Assembly: GCF_000282515.1 (NCBI RefSeq)
Contig: NZ_AKJD01000056.1
Coordinates: forward strand, 1 to 38,127
Direction: 5' to 3'
Source of the DNA: Pseudomonas sp. GM80
GTDB taxonomy: Bacteria; Pseudomonadota; Gammaproteobacteria; Pseudomonadales; Pseudomonadaceae
Length of the DNA: 38,127 nt
Shown here piece by piece: positions 24,523 through 32,380 of this stretch. The number at the start of each line of letters is the position of its first letter. Positions within the stretch are counted from its first letter, which is position 1. Under the pieces are notes generated by a model. It was not told the origin of the DNA and did no database searches. It saw only the letters and a program-made list of their open reading frames with translations. The position numbers were made by a program, and so were the translations under genes.

Positions 24523-25572
24523 TTACAGCGTCGGGTAGTCGATATAACCCACCGGGCCTTTAGCGTAGAACAACTCCGGGCGCGCTTCATTCAACGGCGC
24601 ATCGGCCTGCAAGCGAGCCGGCAGATCCGGGTTGGCAATGAACGGTACGCCAAACGCCACCGCGTCAGCCTTGCCACTGGCCAGCCATGCGTTGGCGCTG
24701 TCCTTGGTGAAGCGCTCGTTGGCGATGTACGGGCCGCCGAACGCTTCTTTGAGTTGCGGGCCGAGGCTGTCCGCGCCTTCCTTTTCACGGGAGCAGATGA
24801 ACGCGATACCGCGTTTGCCCAATTCACGTGCGACGTAGGTGAAGGTTTCCGCCAGGTTGTCGTCACCCATGTCGTGGGAGTCGGCGCGCGGTGCCAGGTG
24901 TACACCGACACGGCCGGCACCCCAGACTTCGATCGCAGCGTCAGTCACTTCCAGCAATAGACGCGCACGGTTTTCCAGGGAGCCGCCGTAGTTATCGGTG
25001 CGCTGGTTGGTGCTGCTTTGCAGGAACTGGTCGAGCAGGTAACCGTTGGCACCGTGGATTTCCACGCCGTCAAAACCGGCGGCTTTGGCGTTCTCGGCAC
25101 CGGTGCGGTAGGCGTCGACGATGTCGGCGATTTCAGCGGTTTCCAGTGCGCGCGGAGTCGGGTAGTCGGCCATTGGACGAACCAGGCTGACGTGACCTTT
25201 TGGCTGAATGGCGCTCGGGGCAACCGGCGCTTCACCGTTGAGGTACGAGGGGTGCGAGACGCGACCGACGTGCCACAGTTGCAGGAAGATCTTACCGCCA
25301 GCGCCGTGAATGGCTTTGGTCACGTTGGCCCAGCCGCGCACTTGGTCGTTGGACCAGATGCCCGGGGTGTCCGGGTAGCCCACGCCCATCGGCGTCACCG
25401 AAGTGGCTTCGCTGAGGATCAGGCCGGCGGAGGCGCGCTGGACATAATATTCAGCCATCAACGCATTCGGTACGCGGCCTTCATCGGCGCGGCAGCGGGT
25501 CAGTGGAGCCATGATGATGCGGTTGGCCAGCTCGACGTCGCCGAGTTTGATTGGATCGAAAATAGTTGCCAT
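24523..25572 (-). CDS. xenB: XenB-type old yellow enzyme (xenobiotic/alkene reductase)
   Basis: A 349-residue FMN-dependent (beta/alpha)8 enzyme. It begins MATIFDPIKLGDVELANRII and carries MAPLTRCRADEGRVPNALM, both very close to the XenB sequence I recall from P. fluorescens. The active-site stretch is EIHGANGYLLDQFLQSSTNQ (about residues 178-197), followed by YGGSLENRARLLLE. The enzyme reduces nitro compounds, nitrate esters and activated alkenes with NADPH. It is last of an arsR-MFS-xenB operon, 28 nt after the transporter gene. The ATG at 25572 lacks a strong ribosome site. Length fits XenB and N-ethylmaleimide reductases (NemA). Confidence 0.92.
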   Translation of the reverse strand: MATIFDPIKLGDVELANRIIMAPLTRCRADEGRVPNALMAEYYVQRASAGLILSEATSVTPMGVGYPDTPGIWSNDQVRGWANVTKAIHGAGGKIFLQLWHVGRVSHPSYLNGEAPVAPSAIQPKGHVSLVRPMADYPTPRALETAEIADIVDAYRTGAENAKAAGFDGVEIHGANGYLLDQFLQSSTNQRTDNYGGSLENRARLLLEVTDAAIEVWGAGRVGVHLAPRADSHDMGDDNLAETFTYVARELGKRGIAFICSREKEGADSLGPQLKEAFGGPYIANERFTKDSANAWLASGKADAVAFGVPFIANPDLPARLQADAPLNEARPELFYAKGPVGYIDYPTL

Positions 25573-25600
25573 GTCTACAACCCTCGTAGGTGAAAGTTAA

Positions 25601-26767
25601 TCAGTGAGTAGCGGGGGCCAGATCGGTATTGCCGTTCTGACGGAAAGTAATCAGGGTCACCAGCAGGGCGAGCACTGCCAGGGCGGCGGCCGCGAGTGGC
25701 ACGCTGGTCAGGCCATAGCCGTGGGCGATGACGCTGCCGCCGACCCAGGCGCCGAGGGCGTTGCCGACGTTGAAGGCGCCGATGTTCAGGGTCGAGACCA
25801 GGTTCGGTGCAGCTTTGCCGAAGGTCACCACGTTGACTTGCAGTGCAGGCACGGCGGCGAAACACGCAGTGGCCCAGAGGAACAGAGTGATTTCAGTCGG
25901 GATCAGCGCGACGCTGGTCCAGGTCAGCACGGTGGAGACCACGGCCATGGCGATGAATACGCCGATCAGCGTGGCGGCCATGCCTTTGTCGGCGAGCTTG
26001 CCGCCGATGATGTTGCCGACGGTCAGGCCCAGGCCGATCAACATCAGCGTCCAGGTCACGCCACGCGGCGACACGCCGGTGACTTCGCCGAGCAACGGCG
26101 CGACGTAGGTGAACAGGGTGAAGACGGAGGCGGCGAACAGTGCGGTCATGCTCAGCGACAGCCAGATCCCGGCGCCTTTGAGGGCGGCGAGTTCGGCGCG
26201 CATGTCGAGTTTTTCCTCATCGCGCTTGGCTGGCAGGAAGCGGATCAGGCCGATCAGCGCAATCACACCAATCACGGTCACCGCCCAGAAGGTCGAGCGC
26301 CAGCCGTATTGCTGACCCAGCGCAGTGCCCAACGGCACGCCAAGCACGTTGGCCAAAGTCAGACCGGTGAACATCAAGGCCACCGCCGATGCACGCTTGT
26401 TAGCCGGTACCAGATTGGCCGCCACCACCGAACCGATGCCGAAGAACGCACCGTGGCACAGCGCGGTGATCACTCGGGCGAACATCAGCACGTTGTAATC
26501 ACTGGCCATGGCACAGAGCAGGTTGCCGACAATAAAGATGCCCATCAACGCGACCAGTGCCGCTTTACGCGGCAGTTTGGCGGTGGCCATGGCCATGAAT
26601 GGCGCGCCGATGGCCACGCCCAGGGCGTAACCGGTCACCAGCCAGCCGGCGCCGGGAATCGACACACCGAGGTCGGCCGCGACATCGGGCAACAGGCCCA
26701 TGATGACGAATTCGGTGGTGCCGATGGCAAAGGCGCTCAAGGCGAGGATGAGTAGCGAGAGGGGCAT
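25601..26767 (-). CDS. MFS efflux transporter, DHA1 type (AraJ/YdhP-like)
   Basis: A 388-residue, 12-helix major facilitator protein. The N-terminus ILALSAFAIGTTEFVIMGLL and the loop MATAKLPRKAALVALMGI fit the drug:H+ antiporter-1 group that includes E. coli YdhP, AraJ and NepI. The conserved stretch ALCHGAFFGIGSVVAANLVP (helix 4-5) is also typical. The substrate is unknown; the company of XenB suggests an electrophile or a reduced product. It is between the ArsR-type regulator (34 nt) and xenB (28 nt), all on the minus strand and probably one transcript. No truncation is visible. Confidence 0.85.
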   Translation of the reverse strand: MPLSLLILALSAFAIGTTEFVIMGLLPDVAADLGVSIPGAGWLVTGYALGVAIGAPFMAMATAKLPRKAALVALMGIFIVGNLLCAMASDYNVLMFARVITALCHGAFFGIGSVVAANLVPANKRASAVALMFTGLTLANVLGVPLGTALGQQYGWRSTFWAVTVIGVIALIGLIRFLPAKRDEEKLDMRAELAALKGAGIWLSLSMTALFAASVFTLFTYVAPLLGEVTGVSPRGVTWTLMLIGLGLTVGNIIGGKLADKGMAATLIGVFIAMAVVSTVLTWTSVALIPTEITLFLWATACFAAVPALQVNVVTFGKAAPNLVSTLNIGAFNVGNALGAWVGGSVIAHGYGLTSVPLAAAALAVLALLVTLITFRQNGNTDLAPATH

Positions 26768-26801
26768 GCGTGTTTCCTTGTCGGCTGGCTGACGTTAAGG
26801 G

Positions 26802-27104
26802 TCAGAGCTCTTTACTGAGGGTGCTGAGGAACGCCTGGATCACGTCCTCGTTACGTTTGAAAAAATGCCACTGACCGGCCTTCTGGCTGCTGATCAGTCC
26901 TGCGCGTTGCAACGTCGCGAGGTGGGCAGAAACGGTCGACTGTGACAGGCCGCAGCGCTGATCGATCTGTCCGGCGCAGATGCCGTACTCGTGGTTGTGC
27001 AGCTGTTCCGGAAACTCGGCTTTCGGGTCTTTCAGCCAGTTGAGGATGTCTCGCCGTACTGGGTGCGCCAGGGCTTTTATTATTTCGTCGAGGTCAAGGT
27101 TCAT
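26802..27104 (-). CDS. ArsR-family regulator of the MFS-xenB operon
   Basis: A 100-residue winged helix-turn-helix protein. I chose ATG 27104 (MNLDLDEIIKALAHPVRRDI); the frame is open 8 codons further but without family support. The recognition helix is GLSQSTVSAHLATLQRAGLI. The two cysteines, Cys43 and Cys51 (YGICAGQIDQRCG), sit just before it, so a thiol-based switch that senses electrophiles is possible. They do not form the ELCVCDL metal site of arsenic sensors. It is first of the arsR-MFS-xenB operon, with palindromes upstream at 27133-27232. Confidence 0.85.
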   Translation of the reverse strand: MNLDLDEIIKALAHPVRRDILNWLKDPKAEFPEQLHNHEYGICAGQIDQRCGLSQSTVSAHLATLQRAGLISSQKAGQWHFFKRNEDVIQAFLSTLSKEL

Positions 27105-27132
27105 GGCAGGGTGCTCGGTTGAGTACAACGCT

Positions 27133-27232
27133 ATATCGCGATGAGGCGAACTTTAAATCGGTATTTCGCGATATACCAATATGATTTTGATCTGATGAGC
27201 GCATAAATCGGTATATCGGGTTATAACGATAT
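27133..27232. promoter_or_regulatory. Repeated palindromes between the arsR operon and acpH
   Basis: Three related motifs: ATATCGCGAT (27133-27142); GGTATTTCGCGATATACC (27160-27177, 16 of 18 bases symmetric); and ATATCG-8 nt-CGATAT (27213-27232). AAATCGGTAT occurs twice, exactly 50 nt apart (27156, 27206). They are likely operators of the ArsR-type regulator and might also touch acpH. Confidence 0.55.
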
Positions 27233-27273
27233 GGTGAGGTGTCGATTGCAGGGCGCGGTGCTAAGCTGCGCCC

Positions 27274-27852
27274 ATGAACTATCTCGCACATTTGCACCTC
27301 GGTGGCCAGCGCCCCGGTCAACTGCTCGGCAGCCTCTATGGCGATTTCGTCAAAGGTCGGTTGCAAGGGCAGTTTGCGCCGGAGGTGGAAGCGGCGATTC
27401 AACTGCATCGACGGATTGACGTGTTTACCGATCGCCATCCGCTGGTGGACATCGCCTTGGGGCGGTTTACCGATACGCGGCGGCGTTATGCGGGAATCGT
27501 GCTCGATGTGTTTTTCGATCACTGTTTGGCGCGAGACTGGCGGTTGTACGCCGATCAACCGCTGGAGATCTTTACCGCAGACGTTTATCGGGTACTCACC
27601 CATGAGCAGCAGTTGCCCGAGCGACTGGCGAAGATTGCGCCGCACATGGTCGCCAATGACTGGTTGGGTTCGTACCAGCAATTTGAAGTGCTGGAGCAGG
27701 TGTTGCGCGGGATCTCGCGGCGCTTGAGCCGGCCAGAAGAGCTGGCGGGGGCGATGCAGGAGTTGCGGCGGTTGTATGAGCCGTTGAGTGAAGACTTCCG
27801 GCTCTTCTACCCGCATCTCCAGCACTTTTCTCAACTCTCTCAGACAACCTGA
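27274..27852 (+). CDS. acpH: Acyl-carrier-protein phosphodiesterase
   Basis: A 192-residue protein, 1 shorter than E. coli AcpH. It removes the 4'-phosphopantetheine arm from acyl carrier protein. It has MNYLAHLHLG at the N-terminus, GSLYGDFVKGRL (Asp near residue 26) and LHRRIDVFTDRHPLV with the conserved His and Asp residues of the HD-like family, then VLDVFFDHCLARDW. The gene is divergent to the arsR operon, and its promoter region overlaps the operator palindromes. It has no clear ribosome site. A family B REP follows, so it is probably alone. Confidence 0.9.
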   Translation: MNYLAHLHLGGQRPGQLLGSLYGDFVKGRLQGQFAPEVEAAIQLHRRIDVFTDRHPLVDIALGRFTDTRRRYAGIVLDVFFDHCLARDWRLYADQPLEIFTADVYRVLTHEQQLPERLAKIAPHMVANDWLGSYQQFEVLEQVLRGISRRLSRPEELAGAMQELRRLYEPLSEDFRLFYPHLQHFSQLSQTT

Positions 27853-27857
27853 ATCCC

Positions 27858-27947
27858 TGTGGGAGCTGGCTTGCCAGCGATGGCGGCGGCACATCCAGCT
27901 TAGATGTCGACTGGTCTGCCACTATCGCTGGCAAGCCAGCTCCCACA
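27858..27947. repeat. REP pair, family B
   Basis: TGTGGGAGCTGGCTTGCCAG and its inverted copy are separated by about 40 nt. It lies between the convergent acpH and olsA genes, 5 nt after the acpH stop. Confidence 0.9.
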
Positions 27948-27978
27948 GGGTCTTAGGGTGATTTCAGAGTTTGTATTT

Positions 27979-28770
27979 TCAGGCAGCGATTGCAGGGCGC
28001 ATGGGTGATTGTCGGGTTTCCGGGATCGATCCAAACAACGCCTTCTGCACCGCCTGCTGCGCCTCGAACGCCAGCGCCGCACGTTCGCGACCCTGACAGG
28101 CAATTGGCTTGAGCAGGTGAACTTCGACATCCCCGCAATCGTTGCTGAACAGGCGCATCAGGTGCGAGAGCAGATCATCGTCGCCAATGAACGGCGCCAG
28201 CGCATCGATCTCGCCGTTACGCAGATAACGGATCGCCACCGGTTGCAGCATCACCTCGGAATCAATCGCCGCCGCCAGCAAGCGACCGTGAAACGTGCGC
28301 AGCGAGCGGCCATCGGTGGTGGTGCCTTCCGGGAACATCAGCAGCGGGTGAGCGGTTTGCAGGTGACGGGTCATCTGCTTGCGGATCAACTGGCTGTCGC
28401 CCGAACCACGGCGGATGAACAGGCTGCCAGCCTTCGCGGCCAGCCAACCGGCCACCGGCCAGGTGCGCACTTCAGCCTTGGACAGAAACGACAGCGGCGT
28501 GAGCATGCCGAGCAACGGAATGTCCGTCCACGACACATGATTGCTGACCCACAACATCGGTTGCTTCGGCAGCTCGCCGAGCACGGTCATGCGAAAGGGC
28601 AGGGCGTTGCTCAGGCGTGCCATGAAAAAACTCGACCAGCGCTGACGCCGCTCCATCGAATGCGCCAGACCAATGCGTTCGAACACGCCGAACACGCTGG
28701 CCATGGTCAAACCGAGCGAGACCACCAGCAGCACCCGCGCGATCCGCGCGTACACCCGCAGCCGGCTCAT
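27979..28770 (-). CDS. olsA: Lyso-ornithine-lipid O-acyltransferase (PlsC family)
   Basis: A 263-residue membrane-associated acyltransferase. It has an N-terminal membrane helix (RIARVLLVVSLGLTMASVFG), the HX4D catalytic motif NHVSWTDIPLLG (about residues 80-91) and FPEGTTTDG (about 154-162). The family adds the second fatty acid to lyso-ornithine lipid. I chose ATG 28770; the same frame is open upstream to 29130, but there it only shadows olsB. It overlaps the olsB stop by 1 nt (TGATG), so the pair is translated together. The assignment over a general PlsC rests on that pairing, which also occurs in P. aeruginosa. Confidence 0.88.
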   Translation of the reverse strand: MSRLRVYARIARVLLVVSLGLTMASVFGVFERIGLAHSMERRQRWSSFFMARLSNALPFRMTVLGELPKQPMLWVSNHVSWTDIPLLGMLTPLSFLSKAEVRTWPVAGWLAAKAGSLFIRRGSGDSQLIRKQMTRHLQTAHPLLMFPEGTTTDGRSLRTFHGRLLAAAIDSEVMLQPVAIRYLRNGEIDALAPFIGDDDLLSHLMRLFSNDCGDVEVHLLKPIACQGRERAALAFEAQQAVQKALFGSIPETRQSPMRPAIAA

Positions 28771-29525
28771 CACACGGCCGCCTTGAAGTGCTTGGCGTAG
28801 CGCGGGCAGAGTTCGTCGCGCTTGAGCAGGATGAACACGTCGGCGACCTGGAAGTCTTCGTCCCAGCACGGCTCGCCACAGATCTTCGCGCCCAGGCGCA
28901 TATAGGCCTTGAGCAGCGGTGGCATTTCCGCGATTACGTTCGATGGAATATCCAGCGTCGGCAGCGGTTTCTTCGGCTCGGCGCGCAGGTGTTCGGTGCA
29001 CAGATAGCGTTCGCGCAGGCGCTGCATGATCGCGTGCGCCTGAACGCCGCCGTCCTGCATCGGAATGCTCGCGCAACCCATCAGATAGCTGTAGCCGCCC
29101 TGATTCAACACCTCGGCCAACTCGCCCCACAACACTGCAATGGTGCCACCGTTGCGGTACGCCGGGTCGACGCAGGTGCGGCCGATTTCGAGGATCGGAC
29201 CTTGCAGATGCGCCAGGCCATGCAGGCTGAATTCTTCTTCGCTGTAGAACTTGCCGAGGCTGCTGGCGGCGGTGTGATCGAGCAGACGCGTGGTCGCCAC
29301 CAAGCGGCCGGTGTTCAAATCACGCACGCCGATGTGGCTGCAGTGAACATCATAATCATCCATGTCCAGACCCAGTTCCGCGCCTTTCAGTTTGGCGTTG
29401 AACTCGCCGCTGAAGACGTTGAAGCGCAAGGCCTGGGCTTGCTGCAAGGCCTCGGCGCCGATCAGGCGTTCGGCTTGCAGGCGGCGTTCATTGCCGGTGT
29501 CGCTGATGCGGGCGATCTGAGTCAT
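28770..29525 (-). CDS. olsB: L-ornithine N(alpha)-acyltransferase
   Basis: A 251-residue GNAT-like enzyme that attaches a 3-hydroxy fatty acid from acyl carrier protein to ornithine, the first step to phosphorus-free ornithine lipids. The N-terminal [20 protein letters not shown] with D-D-Y-D-V-H-C and the [19 protein letters not shown] region (about residues 131-149) match the family. The C-terminal part ([20 protein letters not shown], then [18 protein letters not shown]) is also typical. ATG 29525. Ornithine lipids often replace phospholipids under phosphate limitation; no Pho box was recognised upstream. Confidence 0.9.
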   Translation of the reverse strand: MTQIARISDTGNERRLQAERLIGAEALQQAQALRFNVFSGEFNAKLKGAELGLDMDDYDVHCSHIGVRDLNTGRLVATTRLLDHTAASSLGKFYSEEEFSLHGLAHLQGPILEIGRTCVDPAYRNGGTIAVLWGELAEVLNQGGYSYLMGCASIPMQDGGVQAHAIMQRLRERYLCTEHLRAEPKKPLPTLDIPSNVIAEMPPLLKAYMRLGAKICGEPCWDEDFQVADVFILLKRDELCPRYAKHFKAAV

Positions 29526-29678
29526 GTGAATCTCCGTACGGGCCTTGAACCCGTCGTGGGTTGCAGCCGATCGACTTTCTTTATGCAGCCGTGTTGTGCA
29601 AAGTCAGGCTATGTAGCCCCGGTGTCATCGCCATGAACGTTCGGTGATGCTTATATGACAGCCCACAAGGAGCCTCTT

Positions 29679-30560
29679 ATGCCCTGGCCAGATCTGCTGC
29701 ACAGCCGTGAACGATTGCCCGCCGTTGCTGACCTGGCCGAGGGTTTCGCGACGTTGTTGCAGCAACTGGGCAACGTCACACCGTTCGAATTGGCGGTCGC
29801 CGGTGGGCGGCGGATGGCGACGCCGGGGCTGGCGTTTCTGGTCGGTTATCAGGCGGCATTGCGCATGCTGTGGCCGAGCGCGCCGCTGAGCCTCGGTGCG
29901 TTGTGTGCGACCGAACAGCGCAGCCTGCGCCCGGCGGATATGCAAACGCGGCTGAGCGATTTGCGCCTGAGCGGACGCAAGGATTTCGTCACCGCCGGCG
30001 ATGCGGCGGACTGGCTGTTGATTGCCGCGCGCAGTGAAGAACCCGGCGAAAGTCCGCGTCTGAGTCTGGCCGTGGTGTATCGCGGCGAACCCGGCGTGAG
30101 CGTGGAAAAACTGCCGGCGCTGCCGTTGATGCCGGACATCAGTCATGGCCGGTTGCTGCTCGATGGCGCGCAGTGTGAGTTGTTGGCGGGGGATGGTTGG
30201 GACGCTTATGTGAAACCGTTCCGTACCCTTGAAGATGTCTATGTGTTGAGCGCGATGACCGCGTGGCTGTATGGCGTCGGGCAGGACAGCGATTGGCCGC
30301 AAGCGCTGCAATTGCGCTTGCTGGCGCTGTTGGCCGGGTGTGCAGAGGCGAGTCGGCAACCGCCGAACAATCCGGCCGGGCATGTGTTGCTGGGTGGGTT
30401 GTTTGCGCAGTTTGATTCGCTGGAGGGCGAGGTGAGTCAGGCGTTGTGCGACGGTAATCCGGAGTGGGCGATGATGTGGCAGCGCGATCAAGGAGTGATG
30501 CGGTTGGCCTCCGCCGCCCGAGCCAAACGCCTGGCCAAAGCTTTTCAACGTCCCCTGTAG
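29679..30560 (+). CDS. Acyl-CoA dehydrogenase-like protein of unknown substrate
   Basis: A 293-residue protein starting at ATG 29679, where AAGGAG (29667-29672) fits; an ATG at 29655 has none. The second half resembles the C-terminal helical part of acyl-CoA dehydrogenases (WDAYVKPFRTLEDVYVLSAM near residue 180, and a helical tail LASAARAKRLAKAFQ). The usual catalytic glutamate cannot be placed and the N-terminal portion is short for the family, so it may be a relative without that activity. It faces olsB, with 153 nt between. Its stop TAG is inside a family A REP. The function is unknown and the family call is weak. Confidence 0.7.
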   Translation: MPWPDLLHSRERLPAVADLAEGFATLLQQLGNVTPFELAVAGGRRMATPGLAFLVGYQAALRMLWPSAPLSLGALCATEQRSLRPADMQTRLSDLRLSGRKDFVTAGDAADWLLIAARSEEPGESPRLSLAVVYRGEPGVSVEKLPALPLMPDISHGRLLLDGAQCELLAGDGWDAYVKPFRTLEDVYVLSAMTAWLYGVGQDSDWPQALQLRLLALLAGCAEASRQPPNNPAGHVLLGGLFAQFDSLEGEVSQALCDGNPEWAMMWQRDQGVMRLASAARAKRLAKAFQRPL

Positions 30561-30640
30561 GAGCTGCCGCAGGCTGCGATCTTTTGATCTTGTCTTTCAA
30601 AAACAACGTCAAAAGATCGCAGCCTGCGGCAGCTCCTACA
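30556..30640. repeat. REP pair, family A (arms outward), compensated variant
   Basis: Inverted copies with the core CTGCCGCAGGCTGCG, where other family A copies have CTGCCGAAGGCTGCG. Both arms carry the change, so the pair stays matched. The left arm supplies the stop codon of the preceding gene. The spacer reads GATCTTG...CAACGTC, the reverse complement of that at 14950. Confidence 0.9.
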
Positions 30641-30698
30641 GGGCAGATTGTCATTTTTCCGGGCTAGGATCAGCACACTTGTCTGCCGAGACTTCACC

Positions 30699-31772
30699 AT
30701 GTGCAAAGGCCTGTCGCTGTTTCTACTGTTGATCAGCTGCACCGTTCACGCCGAACCATGGCCTGGCGAGCAGTGGCCAATCGGCGCGACCATCACCGAT
30801 ACAGGGGCGCTGGAAAGTTACGCCTTCCCACCCCGCGACGACACCACCCGCATAGGCATCCGCACCGACGCCTTGCTGATCATCCGCGACGGCCAGATCA
30901 TCTACGAACGCTACGCCGGCCCAACCAACGCGCAAACCCCGCACCTGACCTGGTCGATCAGCAAAAGCCTGATGGCCACCGTGCTCGGTGTGGCGTACGG
31001 CGAAGGCCTGTTCAAACTCGAAGACCCGGCCGCAAAGTATTACCCGCCGCTGGCTAAACACCCGGACATCAAACTCGCCGATCTGCTGCATTGGGCTTCA
31101 GGTATCGATTGGCAGGAAGACTACGAATACGCGCCGCTAAAATCTTCGGTAGTGGCGATGCTCTACACCCGTGGTCATCGCGACATGGCCGCGTTCACTG
31201 CCGAACAAGACAGCTACGCTGCGCCGGGGCAGGCCTTCCGTTACTCCAGCGGCGACAGCAATCTGCTCGCCGCCGCATTGAAAAACATCGTCGGCCCGCA
31301 GCGTTATCCCGACTATCCGTGGACAGCGCTGTTTGAGCCTTTGGGCATCCACCACGCCGTGTGGGAAACCGATGCGACGGGCACTTTTGTCGCTTCGTCT
31401 TACGCCTATCTCACCGCACGGGATCTGGCGCGAGTCGGGCTGTTGATGGCCCGCGACGGGCGTTGGGATGCCCAGCAGTTGCTGCCCAAGGATTGGCTCG
31501 GGTTCAACCTGAAACCGTTCGCCGGTTACCAGGCCCATCAGGACGAAGCCGTGCCCGGCGGACAGTGGTGGCTCAATCGAGCGGTAGATGGCGCGGCATC
31601 GCCGTGGCCCGATGCGCCGTCCGATACCTTCGCTGCCCTCGGCCATTGGGGGCAGGCGCTGTATGTGATTCCCAGCGAGAAACTGGTGATCGTCCGTTAT
31701 GGCGATGATCGCGATGGCAGCTACCGTCATAACGAGTTGCTTAAACGTGTGCTGAAGGCGGTGTGGCCATGA
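30699..31772 (+). CDS. Secreted serine hydrolase, class C beta-lactamase/penicillin-binding type
   Basis: A 357-residue exported protein starting at ATG 30699. The N-terminus MCKGLSLFLLLISCTVHAEP allows either signal peptidase I cleavage (after VHA) or a lipobox LISC (Cys14). The SxxK motif is Ser86-Ile-Ser-Lys89 in TWSISKSLM. A second motif is YSSGDSN (Tyr182). HWG in GHWGQALYV gives the third. It belongs to the beta-lactamase-related hydrolases (EstB and AmpC-like), which include esterases, peptidases and amidases. It need not confer resistance. It overlaps the next gene by 4 nt, which suggests joint function. No clear ribosome site is visible. Confidence 0.85.
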   Translation: MCKGLSLFLLLISCTVHAEPWPGEQWPIGATITDTGALESYAFPPRDDTTRIGIRTDALLIIRDGQIIYERYAGPTNAQTPHLTWSISKSLMATVLGVAYGEGLFKLEDPAAKYYPPLAKHPDIKLADLLHWASGIDWQEDYEYAPLKSSVVAMLYTRGHRDMAAFTAEQDSYAAPGQAFRYSSGDSNLLAAALKNIVGPQRYPDYPWTALFEPLGIHHAVWETDATGTFVASSYAYLTARDLARVGLLMARDGRWDAQQLLPKDWLGFNLKPFAGYQAHQDEAVPGGQWWLNRAVDGAASPWPDAPSDTFAALGHWGQALYVIPSEKLVIVRYGDDRDGSYRHNELLKRVLKAVWP

Positions 31773-32065
31773 AGCGTTTTTCGCTGTTGCTGCTGGTTCT
31801 TCTGCTCGGCTGGATGGTCTACGAGCGTGAAAATGTGTGGGCCTTCCCGGACATCATCAGCGCCTACACCGCCAAGGAATATTGTTCGTGCCGCTACGTG
31901 ATGAATAACGATGCCGAGTATTGCCGTGGCTACGTAAAACAGTGGCTGCCGATCAGCCAGTTCAGCGATGACCCCGCCAGCAAAACCATCACCGTCAGCG
32001 GCATGGGCCGCAGCAACAGCGCCCAGTGGCAAAGCGAACGCCAGGGCTGCCGCCTCAATCCCTGA
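31769..32065 (+). CDS. Small exported or membrane-anchored protein with four cysteines
   Basis: A 98-residue protein starting at ATG 31769, whose start overlaps the hydrolase stop (ATGA). A hydrophobic N-terminus (RFSLLLLVLLLGWMVYE) has no clear signal peptidase site and may anchor it. The outward part holds Cys in EYCSCRYVMNNDAEYCRGYV and one more in ERQGCRLNP, four in all, suited to two disulfides in the periplasm. I do not recognise the family. The tight coupling suggests that it works with the serine hydrolase, perhaps as a chaperone or accessory; this is inference. Confidence 0.8.
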   Translation: MKRFSLLLLVLLLGWMVYERENVWAFPDIISAYTAKEYCSCRYVMNNDAEYCRGYVKQWLPISQFSDDPASKTITVSGMGRSNSAQWQSERQGCRLNP

Positions 32066-32105
32066 TCCAAGGGGCATCATCTTAACCCTGTAAAATAGAG
32101 AACCC

Positions 32106-32193
32106 TGTGGGAGCTGGCTTGCCAGCGATGGCGGTGTGTCAGTCAAAAAATATCGCCTGTGCCGACGCTATCGCTGGCAAGCCAGCTCCCACA
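32106..32193. repeat. REP pair, family B
   Basis: Inverted arms TGTGGGAGCTGGCTTGCCAG and CTGGCAAGCCAGCTCCCACA enclose about 38 nt. It lies 40 nt after the 98-aa gene. The remaining 32194-32380 holds a palindrome and the leader of the M20 remnant. Confidence 0.9.
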
Positions 32194-32239
32194 GGGTTTG
32201 TGTCGGTTCACAAGGTGTTCGCAGAGCCAGAAGATCTCG

Positions 32240-32258
32240 GGTTCCACTCTGTGGAACC
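32240..32258. promoter_or_regulatory. Perfect palindrome upstream of the M20 remnant
   Basis: GGTTCCAC-TCT-GTGGAACC is an 8-bp perfect inverted repeat with a 3-nt centre, an operator-like shape, about 120 nt before the remnant start. No T-tract follows. The regulator is not in this window. Confidence 0.55.
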
Positions 32259-32380
32259 ACATTCGATTGTCCTCGCGCGCGTCTCGCGGTTATCTGGCAG
32301 TGAGCACGAGCTGCTTTCCAACGTGTCGTGAGTTCATTGCAAACAACAAGACCGGGAACACCCGCGCGAGGAGAACCGTC

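Noticed and set aside
28771..29130. A longer N-terminus for the OlsA acyltransferase
   Set aside because: The extension has no acyltransferase features and lies over olsB; ATG 28770 couples to the olsB stop.
30699..31772. A true antibiotic-resistance beta-lactamase
   Set aside because: Motifs show only the wider serine-hydrolase family; EstB-like esterases and peptidases share them.
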